Origin: an uncultured Candidatus Saccharibacteria bacterium
GTDB taxonomy: Bacteria; Patescibacteriota; Saccharimonadia; Saccharimonadales; Saccharimonadaceae
DNA: 29,495 bases
Assembly: GCA_937976315.1 (NCBI GenBank)
Contig: CALJRR010000047.1
Span: 1 to 29,495, forward strand
Direction of reading: 5' to 3'
The notes under the pieces were generated by a model. The model did no database searches. It had not been told where the DNA came from and worked only from the letters and a program-made list of their open reading frames with translations. Shown piece after piece: positions 23,264 to 29,495 of the stretch (its first letter is position 1; each line of letters starts with the position of its first letter). A program made the translations under genes and the position numbers.

Positions 23264-23295
23264 GCTATTTTTTACTCTTTATCCACAATTTTTTA

Positions 23296-24135
23296 TTAAA
23301 CGTGAGAAATCATTCCCATACTAAGCATAACCAACAAAAACAGCCCCAGGACAAATCGATAAATTATGAATGGTCGAAAATTATTGCTCTGAATAAATTT
23401 CAATAGCCACGACACAGCCAAATAACCGACGCCGAATGAAATTACTGTGGCGATTATAGTTGGAGTCCAACCGACGCCGCCAGAAATGTGCTTATATTTG
23501 GTGACAACTTCCAATAGTCCTGCTGCGACCAAAGCTGGAATGCCCAAGAAGAAACTCAACTTCGTAACCGACACGCGGTCAAATCCACGAAACAGACCGA
23601 CTGAAATCGTTGCGCCGGAACGACTAACTCCCGGAATGAGCGACAAGCATTGCCCTGCACCAATTGCCAAAGTGTCTTTCCAGCTCGTCTCAGTTTCGCC
23701 ACGCTTGTTATTTACCGCACGATTGTCAGCCAGCCACATAACAACACTCCAGCCAATAAGCCCGAATGCCACAAACCACAAACTGCGCAGAACCGTTTCA
23801 ACTTCATGCTTAAATAATAATCCGACAATCGCAATAGGAATTGAGCCAATAATAATCGCCCAACCATATTTATAATCAAACTTTCGACGCGCTCGCTTCC
23901 ACCATAAACCGCGCCACCAAGCCTGTAAAATTCGCCAAATGTCGCTCCAGAAATAAATCACCGCCGCCAGAATTGCTCCGATCTGGATTATCGCCGTAAA
24001 AGCCACGATGCTCGGATCGTCAATTCGCATTCCCATCATTTTCTCGGCAATCGTCAAATGTCCAGTCGAAGAAATCGGTAAGAATTCCGTAATTCCCTCA
24101 ATTACGCCGAGAATAATTGCTTGCCACCAAGCCAC
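23296..24135 (-). CDS. uppP: Undecaprenyl-diphosphatase
   Basis: Integral membrane phosphatase that recycles undecaprenyl pyrophosphate for peptidoglycan synthesis (BacA/UppP family, linked to bacitracin resistance). The N-terminal signature IEGITEFLPISSTGHLTIA (residues 12-30) and the second active-site motif LIPGVSRSGATISVGLFRGF are intact. At least seven hydrophobic segments are visible and the length of 279 residues is usual. The start is GTG at 24135; the nearest AAAGG is 12 bases upstream, which is long, so translation may be weak. It lies 65 bases after the PspC-domain gene; a TGCTACACT extended -10-like sequence in that gap may give it an extra promoter. Confidence 0.95.
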   Translation of the reverse strand: MAWWQAIILGVIEGITEFLPISSTGHLTIAEKMMGMRIDDPSIVAFTAIIQIGAILAAVIYFWSDIWRILQAWWRGLWWKRARRKFDYKYGWAIIIGSIPIAIVGLLFKHEVETVLRSLWFVAFGLIGWSVVMWLADNRAVNNKRGETETSWKDTLAIGAGQCLSLIPGVSRSGATISVGLFRGFDRVSVTKLSFFLGIPALVAAGLLEVVTKYKHISGGVGWTPTIIATVISFGVGYLAVSWLLKFIQSNNFRPFIIYRFVLGLFLLVMLSMGMISHV

Positions 24136-24200
24136 GCTTAAAAATTACCTTTCATCCTTCAAGTGTAGCATTAGCAGTAAAATCATTCAAATGCATGAGC

Positions 24201-25478
24201 TTAAGATTCGGAATTTTCTGCTTCAATCGAATTTTGATAGAACAAACCGCTAACATTAACGCCAGCAGGAGCATAAATTTTCAAGCCAGTTATCGGCTTA
24301 TAAAACTTCAAGCAACCGTCAAAGAATATCGCGTTACACTTCTCAGAAACAGACAGCACAATTTTATCGCCATCGCGGCGCACGTTAATTTCTGGCTTAT
24401 TCGCCTTTGGTAAATCCACAAACTCCGCTTCCACCTTGAACTTGTCAGAATTTATTCGCGAAACATTCCCCACTGGCATATCAATAAAAATTGAATTAGC
24501 GTTTGTCGTATCTGGAATATCGATATTTACTTTCTTCGTGAGCTGCTGCGATTCACGTGCATATTCCAAGCCAGCGTGCGCGCTAAATATTGCAGCGCTT
24601 GCCAAACTCATAAAAACAACGGATGCCGACACGATCATTGTGATTACAGACATTCGATTGACCTTCCAAACGAATATGCTACGCGTTACAATTGCGCCGA
24701 ATATAACCGCCGCGATTCCGCCAATTGCTAAGGAAATCCATACTCCCCACGCCCACATTTGCATTCCCAAACCGCCGAGCATATCAACCATGGAAATACC
24801 AAGCGCCCCGCCAACAATCAGCCCAAACAGTATCGCTAGCGTCGTGAACAGCACCACGGCACCGACAAAATATTGGAAAAATTTCGCAATTGGAGTTTTT
24901 CCGGCAGACACAGTTGAATTTCCATCAGCGGAAGCCTCCTTAAGTGCAGTCAGAGTTACCGGCTTCCCGCGCATTCGTAATTTGTCCGACGCGGTTTTTG
25001 CTGGCGGCATTGACACCCACATCGCGAGGTAAACCAGCACCATCGTGCCGAATGTTACGAACGGCGAGACAATTGCAATCAGTCGCACCCACAACGGATT
25101 GATATTAAAGTACGCCGCTATTCCCGCACACACGCCACCAATGACAGCCCCGTCCGGGTCGCGCATCAATTGCTTTTCTGGCTTCTCATTATCATCCGTC
25201 AATTCATCAGTTGAGCCCTCACTATCATCCGAAAAATCGCGCGGCTCGCCCATTTGAGTTTTAATCGCCAAAACGTCATCATCGCTAATAACGCCTTCTT
25301 TCATCACGCCACGCTCGGCTAGAATTTCAACCATTCGCGCCTCAATTTCCTTCATCGCTTCCGCGTCGGCGTGCATATTTTTCTGAATCGAATTAAGATA
25401 TTTTTCTAGCGATTTCTTAGCGTCAATTTCCACACTAAACGCCGTTTTTGCCAGATGAATCCTGGTTATTTCCTTCAT
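24201..25478 (-). CDS. PspC-domain membrane protein of the PadR/ABC operon
   Basis: A 425-residue protein with a cytoplasmic helical N-terminus (LEKYLNSIQKNMHADAEAMK to about residue 95), a PspC domain (RDPDGAVIGGVCAGIAAYFN, INPLWVRLIAIVSPFVTFGT, about residues 105-160), three further hydrophobic segments at about 200-300, and an extracellular beta-rich tail (VNIDIPDTTNANSIFIDMPV onward) ending ENSES. This layout occurs in envelope-stress sensing proteins of Gram-positive-type bacteria. The ATG overlaps the padR stop (TAATG) and has AAAGGA upstream, so it belongs to the operon. A role in sensing envelope or antimicrobial stress for the ABC system is inference. Confidence 0.85.
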   Translation of the reverse strand: MKEITRIHLAKTAFSVEIDAKKSLEKYLNSIQKNMHADAEAMKEIEARMVEILAERGVMKEGVISDDDVLAIKTQMGEPRDFSDDSEGSTDELTDDNEKPEKQLMRDPDGAVIGGVCAGIAAYFNINPLWVRLIAIVSPFVTFGTMVLVYLAMWVSMPPAKTASDKLRMRGKPVTLTALKEASADGNSTVSAGKTPIAKFFQYFVGAVVLFTTLAILFGLIVGGALGISMVDMLGGLGMQMWAWGVWISLAIGGIAAVIFGAIVTRSIFVWKVNRMSVITMIVSASVVFMSLASAAIFSAHAGLEYARESQQLTKKVNIDIPDTTNANSIFIDMPVGNVSRINSDKFKVEAEFVDLPKANKPEINVRRDGDKIVLSVSEKCNAIFFDGCLKFYKPITGLKIYAPAGVNVSGLFYQNSIEAENSES

Positions 25479-25822
25479 TATTTTATTCCTTTCTCTAAGT
25501 TATCAAGCGAATTATTTAACGTATTTATGCGATCTTTAAGTTCATGAATCAACTGATCGCCGTGATCTGTCAATGAATAATATTTTCGCGGCGGACCTTG
25601 CTCGCTTTCCCGCCATTCGTGTTGCAGATATCCGTCTTTCTGCAGCCTATTCAGCAGCGGATAAATCGTACCTTCGACCACTGTTAAATCCGAATCGTTC
25701 AATTGCTTAACAATGTCGCCGGCGTACTGCGCCTTATTGGAACAAACCAGTAAAACGCAGTAAACCAAAAATCCTTTTCGCAATTGGACCGCCAAGCTTT
25801 CCGCATAGCTATCAACGTCCAC
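25478..25822 (-). CDS. PadR-family transcriptional regulator
   Basis: Winged-helix repressor of 114 residues. The DNA-binding domain is visible in AQYAGDIVKQLNDSDLTVVE followed by GTIYPLLNRLQKDGYLQHEW and PPRKYYSLTDHGDQL, the standard PadR pattern; a short C-terminal helix for dimerisation ends the protein. The start is GTG at 25822, with GAAGG 5 bases upstream, inside the last codons of the ATPase gene (11-base overlap). It is flanked by an ABC exporter and a PspC-domain protein, the common setting of PadR repressors that control their own drug- or peptide-responsive transporter. A palindrome over the operon promoter is the likely operator. Confidence 0.94.
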   Translation of the reverse strand: MDVDSYAESLAVQLRKGFLVYCVLLVCSNKAQYAGDIVKQLNDSDLTVVEGTIYPLLNRLQKDGYLQHEWRESEQGPPRKYYSLTDHGDQLIHELKDRINTLNNSLDNLEKGIK

Positions 25823-26510
25823 TTTTACCTTCTTTCGGTATGTTAGAACCCTTAATTTTGCCGTCTTTGATCAGGATTTGATAATCGCATTTTTTGGCCA
25901 AGTCAACATCGTGCGTCACGATAATCAGCGTTGCGCCTTCTTGCTTGTTGTAATTGAACAGCAATTCTTCCACTTTCGCGCCAGTTTCGCTATCCAAATT
26001 TCCCGTAGGTTCGTCCGCAAAAATAATCTGAGGGCTGCCGACAATCGCCCGCGCAATCGCCAAACGCTGCTTCTGACCGCCCGACAAATCCTTTGCACGA
26101 TTCTTGCGCTTCTCATACAAGTCCACCGCCTTCAGCGCCTCATTGATCTTACTTTCCCTCAAACCTCTTGGCATTTTCACAATTTCCAGCGGCAAACTCA
26201 CATTATCCGCCACGCTTTCATTGCCCTGAACAAAGAAACTCTGGAAAATAAAACCTATTTTTCTCGCGCGGAACTCGTCAACTTGCTTTTGCTTTAATTT
26301 CAGAATGTCCTGACCGTCAATAATCACCTCACCTTGCTGTGGTCGATCCAAGCCAGAAATTGCGTGCATCAGCGTCGATTTTCCTGAACCAGATTTTCCC
26401 AAAATCGCCACGCTCACGCCCGTCGGAATTCGCAAACTCACATCATTTAGCGCCACAAATTGGTTCTTCTTTTTGCCGTAAATTTTCGTCACATTTTTAA
26501 GCTCAATCAT
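25812..26510 (-). CDS. ABC transporter ATP-binding protein, MacB/LolD type
   Basis: ATPase subunit of the exporter formed with the neighbouring FtsX-like permease. The 232-residue protein has Walker A (ILGKSGSGKSTLMHAI, about residues 34-49), Q-loop (IGFIFQSFFVQGNESVADNV), signature (LSGGQKQRLAIARAI), Walker B (IIFADEPTGNLDS) and H-loop (LIIVTHDVD). The sequence fits the MacB/LolD/BceA-like group that exports or removes lipids, peptides or antibiotics. AGGAG lies 7 bases before ATG; the gap to the permease gene is 10 bases. Confidence 0.93.
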   Translation of the reverse strand: MIELKNVTKIYGKKKNQFVALNDVSLRIPTGVSVAILGKSGSGKSTLMHAISGLDRPQQGEVIIDGQDILKLKQKQVDEFRARKIGFIFQSFFVQGNESVADNVSLPLEIVKMPRGLRESKINEALKAVDLYEKRKNRAKDLSGGQKQRLAIARAIVGSPQIIFADEPTGNLDSETGAKVEELLFNYNKQEGATLIIVTHDVDLAKKCDYQILIKDGKIKGSNIPKEGKSGR

Positions 26511-26520
26511 AACAATTCTC

Positions 26521-27810
26521 CTATTCCGTCCTTAACGCTTCAATTGGATCTAATTTTGTTGCCTTGCGGCTCGGCAGCCAGCCAGAAAGTACCGCCATAA
26601 TCATCAGCCCGATTATCAAAAGTCCCATTTGCAGAGGATTAACGACTAATAGATTCGTACCTTGCTCCAACTTCAGTAAACTAGCAATCATAGGATTAAG
26701 TAGTGACATCAAACTCGCCAAACCAACACCAATTAAGCCACCAAGAAGTCCAACCCACGCCGCTTCATACCTGAACATTTTACCGATATCGCGACCTCGC
26801 ATACCCAAAGCTTTCATCAGCCCAATCTGACTAGTTCGCTCCAAAACCGAAATGTACATTGTGTTAATAATCCCAAAAACACTCGCCAAAAGCGCCAAGC
26901 CGCCAAACCCAATCAGCGCCATTTGAGCCACATTCACAAAAGTTAAAATAACTTTTTGCGTGTCCTGAATCGAATACGACTCATAATCCTTGCCAAGCTC
27001 ATTCTTCACTGCCTCAACATTTTTCTCATCATCAACTGACGCAATTACGTAAGAATATTCATTAGGCAAATCTTTAGGGTGACTAAAGTCGTAAATATCC
27101 TTAGCGTCGTCCACAGAAACGCGCACAGTCGGCTGGTAAAACAGGATCGTATCCGAAGGTTTATCGACTGCTGCGACTTTCAGAGATATTTCCTTGTCAG
27201 CACCCTTGCTTGATGAAGTTCCTTTTTGCAATCCTAGTGTAATCGTTTGCCCAATTGCTGATTTTGCATCACTGAATCCCATTTTTTTCACGTAAGATTC
27301 TGAAATAACAACTTCACCCTTTTTCGGCATAAAATCATCCAAACTACCAGCCGCAAGTTCCATTCGGGTTTTATCAAACTTCACAGTTACGCTAGGCACG
27401 AATTTCTTGTCGCTTGCCGAACTTTTGACATATAAAACTCCTGACATGGAATAAGCTGGCGTCACTTTTTCCACGTGCGGGATTTTCTGTATTTTTTTCA
27501 CGTCGTTATCAGTCATCGAATATTTCTCTATCGCCTTAGATTGACTATTTTCCGTATCTTCCGAGTCGCTATATTCCGGAAGATTGCTATCAGGCCCCGA
27601 CGAGGTCACTTTTTTATAGACCGAAACAGATTTTTTATCGCCAGCCGCGTCGACCATACTGTTCGTATACAGCCGACCGCCTTCTCCAGCCATCAGCGCC
27701 AGACCAATTGTAAACGCTCCAACTGAAATTGCCAGCGCGGTTAAAATCGTGCGGCCTTTTGATTGCCCCAAATTTCGACCGGCGCGTTTAATAATGTCAA
27801 TTCTTCTCAC
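26521..27810 (-). CDS. ABC transporter permease, MacB/FtsX-like
   Basis: A 429-residue permease with the classic MacB order: N-terminal membrane segment (RTILTALAISVGAFTIGLAL, about residues 21-40), a large extracellular MacB periplasmic-core-like domain (to about residue 290, including MELAAGSLDDFMPKKGEVVI and YVKKMGFSDA), then three C-terminal membrane segments (VNVAQMALIGFGGLALLASV and two more) ending WLPSRKATKLDPIEALRTE, a family hallmark. The start is GTG at 27810 with GGAG 6 bases upstream. It is the first gene of the ABC-PadR-PspC operon. Substrate unknown. Confidence 0.92.
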   Translation of the reverse strand: MRRIDIIKRAGRNLGQSKGRTILTALAISVGAFTIGLALMAGEGGRLYTNSMVDAAGDKKSVSVYKKVTSSGPDSNLPEYSDSEDTENSQSKAIEKYSMTDNDVKKIQKIPHVEKVTPAYSMSGVLYVKSSASDKKFVPSVTVKFDKTRMELAAGSLDDFMPKKGEVVISESYVKKMGFSDAKSAIGQTITLGLQKGTSSSKGADKEISLKVAAVDKPSDTILFYQPTVRVSVDDAKDIYDFSHPKDLPNEYSYVIASVDDEKNVEAVKNELGKDYESYSIQDTQKVILTFVNVAQMALIGFGGLALLASVFGIINTMYISVLERTSQIGLMKALGMRGRDIGKMFRYEAAWVGLLGGLIGVGLASLMSLLNPMIASLLKLEQGTNLLVVNPLQMGLLIIGLMIMAVLSGWLPSRKATKLDPIEALRTE

Positions 27811-27829
27811 ATTAAGCTCCTTGTTGATT

Positions 27830-27849
27830 TACTATACATAGTACTATGT
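27830..27849. promoter_or_regulatory. Candidate PadR operator: two overlapping inverted repeats
   Basis: ACATAGTACTATGT (27836-27849) is a perfect 14-base palindrome overlapping the -10 box. TACTAT-AC-ATAGTA (27830-27843) is a second inverted repeat sharing 8 of its bases and covering the transcription start. PadR proteins bind AT-rich palindromes of this kind, and a padR gene is the third gene of the operon. Binding is inference. Confidence 0.6.
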
Positions 27850-27874
27850 TATACAAGGTACCTTAAATAGTCAA
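27846..27874 (-). promoter_or_regulatory. Promoter of the ABC-PadR-PspC operon
   Basis: Minus-strand TTGACT (27869-27874), 17-base spacer, TAACAT (27846-27851). Transcription should start near 27839, within the palindromes listed next. Confidence 0.7.
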
Positions 27875-27917
27875 GGTATTTTTGAAAAAATATTCAAAAA
27901 TCACAAATTCCGTCAGC

Positions 27918-28298
27918 TTAGGAATCGCTATTTTCATTACCACTCACACGCTCCCGCGACTCGCCGTCGCTCACGCTGTCCTGAATCTCGCGACTGCCCG
28001 CAACAACCTCGTTCTTCTCTATCGACTCATTATCCACCAAACCAGCCATATATCTAGCGGCATCAAAAAACGTCGGATCTCCCCAAATCTTGACTTCTTC
28101 ATCATCTCCGTAATCAATTACTGCGGAAATAACCTGCTCGTCATCCTTATTGTAGATTTCATCATCAATCTCAAATTCAATCTCTTCGTCGCCATATTCA
28201 GCGTCAAAGCGTCCGCTATAAAATCGACAATCGGCGACAATACCACGACACAAATCCCCTTGGTCATTTCTCTGCCATACGCTCATCAATACCACCAA
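27918..28298 (-). CDS. Small acidic hypothetical protein, possibly a truncated gene
   Basis: Unrecognised 126-residue product, very acidic in the centre (YGDEEIEFEIDDEIYNKDDE) and at the C-terminus, no signal or membrane segment. Start is unclear. TTG at 28298 and ATG at 28286 lack good ribosome sites, while a GAGGAGG (28319-28325) sits 5 bases before a CTG at 28311-28313 in the same frame. The frame stays protein-like further upstream: SVKLLEEADLSTSNLVVLM follows directly after a TAA at 28341-28343, and beyond that IDESRAEGSGRLIISKG continues in the same frame up to the stop of the CNNM gene. So this may be the 3' part of a gene with a nonsense change, or a gene with a rare start. Confidence 0.6.
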   Translation of the reverse strand: MVVLMSVWQRNDQGDLCRGIVADCRFYSGRFDAEYGDEEIEFEIDDEIYNKDDEQVISAVIDYGDDEEVKIWGDPTFFDAARYMAGLVDNESIEKNEVVAGSREIQDSVSDGESRERVSGNENSDS

Positions 28299-28406
28299 AT
28301 TAGAAGTAGACAGATCAGCCTCCTCAAGTAGCTTAACAGATTATCCTTTGCTGATAATTAGACGACCACTTCCCTCCGCCCTAGACTCATCAATATATTT
28401 TATATC

Positions 28407-29360
28407 TTATTCCTCATCATACTCATCTTCAATCTCTTGGTCCAGAATCTCTTCAATCACGTCTTCCAGCGTAATAATCCCCAGCTCCGTCTCATCGTCC
28501 ATCACCACAAACAAATGATTGTGCGTTTGAATGAATCGACTTAAGACCGTATCCAGGCGCGACCTCTTGTCAATATCGTAAATTTTATCGCGGTACAATT
28601 GACTAATTGGCAACGGCAAATCTCGTCCAACGACATCCTTCACGTATAAAACTCCGACCAATTCCCCGTCAGATTGAACTGGAATTCGCGAATGCCCAGC
28701 GTGCTTAATCTGAGCGAGTAGAGTCGCGTCCAGCTCGTCATCCAGATCCACGACGAAAACCTCGCTCATCGGCGTAACCAAATCGCCAGCCGTCTTTTTA
28801 CTAAACTGCAGCGCTCCCGCAGCAATGCGACTTTCGTCATAATCAACCGGACTATCAGACCTGACGGCGTGCTCGTGAATAATCTCCTCCAGCTCCTGAT
28901 GAGAATATAATTGCGGCGTTTCCTTGCCCAGCCAGCAATTCAGCAATTTCGACATCGGCTGAGCAAGTGGCCAAAATAGCACGTAAATCACATCAAGCAG
29001 CCAAAAGAAATATCGCACAAATCGATATCCACGTTGAGAGAAAATCGCCTGTGGCAAAATCTCGCCAAACATCGTGATGAGAAGCGTCGCAATCAAACCA
29101 CCGACCACGCCATTCGTCATACTGCCAAGCAAAATCGACATCGCGGTATTCACGCCGACATTACCGAGCAAAATACAGAAAATCAAATAATAGCCGTCTT
29201 TTCGGTATCGATATACCCGCGCCGCAATTTTGTCGCCCTGCCTGGCCTTTCGCTTCAAATCATCAGGCCGCGCCATCATTAAGCCAATATTCAGACCGGA
29301 AAATAGCCCAGAAAGAGCCAATAAAACAGCCGCCGCCAACCATAATAAAATATCAGACAT
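28407..29360 (-). CDS. CNNM/CorC-type membrane protein with CBS domains
   Basis: Belongs to the DUF21 (CNNM) family associated with magnesium or cobalt transport. Residues 1-150 hold the membrane domain with about four segments (WLAAAVLLALSGLFSGLNIG, LIFCILLGNVGVNTAMSILL, GGLIATLLITMFGEILPQAI). A CBS pair follows at about residues 190-305 (VTPMSEVFVVDLDDELDATL, IPVQSDGELVGVLYVKDVVG, HLFVVMDDETELGIITLEDV). The protein ends in an acidic tail (EIEDEYDEE) at 317 residues and lacks the C-terminal CorC_HlyC domain of longer members. GAGG lies 8 bases before the ATG; its leader is about 70 bases and contains a possible short peptide frame. Confidence 0.9.
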   Translation of the reverse strand: MSDILLWLAAAVLLALSGLFSGLNIGLMMARPDDLKRKARQGDKIAARVYRYRKDGYYLIFCILLGNVGVNTAMSILLGSMTNGVVGGLIATLLITMFGEILPQAIFSQRGYRFVRYFFWLLDVIYVLFWPLAQPMSKLLNCWLGKETPQLYSHQELEEIIHEHAVRSDSPVDYDESRIAAGALQFSKKTAGDLVTPMSEVFVVDLDDELDATLLAQIKHAGHSRIPVQSDGELVGVLYVKDVVGRDLPLPISQLYRDKIYDIDKRSRLDTVLSRFIQTHNHLFVVMDDETELGIITLEDVIEEILDQEIEDEYDEE

Positions 29361-29387
29361 AATTACAACCTCTACTCTGAATCGCAG

Positions 29388-29429
29388 CTAAAAATAGCCT
29401 GCCAGAAAATAACTCCAATAAAAATCCAT
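29388..29429 (-). CDS. Possible 13-residue leader peptide
   Basis: ATG at 29427-29429 lies 8 bases after a TATAAT box and opens a frame encoding MDFYWSYFLAGYF, rich in aromatic residues, ending TAG 27 bases before the CNNM start. The spacing matches the leaderless genes in this window. It may equally be chance; no conserved features can be judged. Confidence 0.25.
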   Translation of the reverse strand: MDFYWSYFLAGYF

Positions 29430-29437
29430 ATCTTTAT

Positions 29438-29446
29438 ATTATATCA
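29438..29446 (-). promoter_or_regulatory. Extended -10 promoter upstream of the CNNM gene
   Basis: TGATATAAT on the minus strand with -10 at 29438-29443, immediately after the stop codon of the upstream Gly-rich protein gene. It gives the CNNM gene a leader of about 70 bases. Confidence 0.55.
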
Positions 29447-29450
29447 AATC

Positions 29451-29495
<45 letters not shown>

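Noticed and set aside
24436..25032. 198-codon plus-strand open frame opposite the PspC-domain gene
   Set aside because: Its hydrophobic look mirrors the antisense of membrane segments; no start signal supports it.

Overview
The window reads as a compact bacterial genome of the Patescibacteria (CPR) type, most likely Candidatus Saccharibacteria (TM7). This is inference from gene content, short intergenic gaps, many overlapping genes and small versions of core proteins (XseA, RecO, CNNM protein). TGA is used as a normal stop (for example xseA, the Trm11-like gene and the first receiver gene), and a full-length RF2 gene is present. That argues against the groups that read TGA as glycine (Gracilibacteria, Absconditabacteria/SR1). 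No plasmid, phage, IS element, tRNA, rRNA or CRISPR array was seen, and no gene-free gap exceeds 300 bases. Nearly everything lies on the minus strand; only the Trm11-like methyltransferase, rpmA and hpt are on the plus strand.

Layout: 1-2792 holds glyS (cut by the window edge), recO, a stand-alone receiver and a soluble histidine kinase, in one tightly overlapping minus-strand series. 2828-5865 holds a small membrane-anchored protein, xseB, xseA and a flippase-like membrane protein. 5895-7424 carries the two plus-strand genes, a Trm11/TRMG10-like methyltransferase and rpmA, ending in a bidirectional terminator. 7479-8621 is an unrecognised 381-codon gene. 8697-14324 is a cell-division and wall-hydrolysis block read from the right: prfB, ftsE, ftsX, a secreted coiled-coil/CHAP hydrolase, a Ctp-type protease and a second receiver protein. 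14376-16156 holds hpt facing murD with a shared TTAA stop. 16193-21885 holds an M16-like protease, secA, hpf and serS. 21974-24135 holds a membrane-anchored collagen-like surface protein and uppP. 24201-27810 is an ABC permease / ATPase / PadR / PspC-domain operon with a palindrome over its promoter. 27918-29360 holds a small acidic protein, perhaps a broken gene, and a CNNM/CorC-type membrane protein. The last 45 bases encode the Gly-rich C-terminus of another protein.

Functionally the window mixes information processing (glyS, serS, prfB, rpmA, hpf, recO, xseAB) with cell-envelope work (murD, uppP, ftsEX plus CHAP hydrolase, secA, proteases, collagen-like protein). The strongest pattern not explained by gene content is promoter architecture. 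About a dozen start codons lie only 6-8 bases (10 in one case) after a TATAAT-like -10 box, many of extended TGn type, which predicts leaderless mRNAs. Other genes have clear Shine-Dalgarno sites. The two classes are interleaved, and several promoters are embedded in neighbouring stop codons or terminators.
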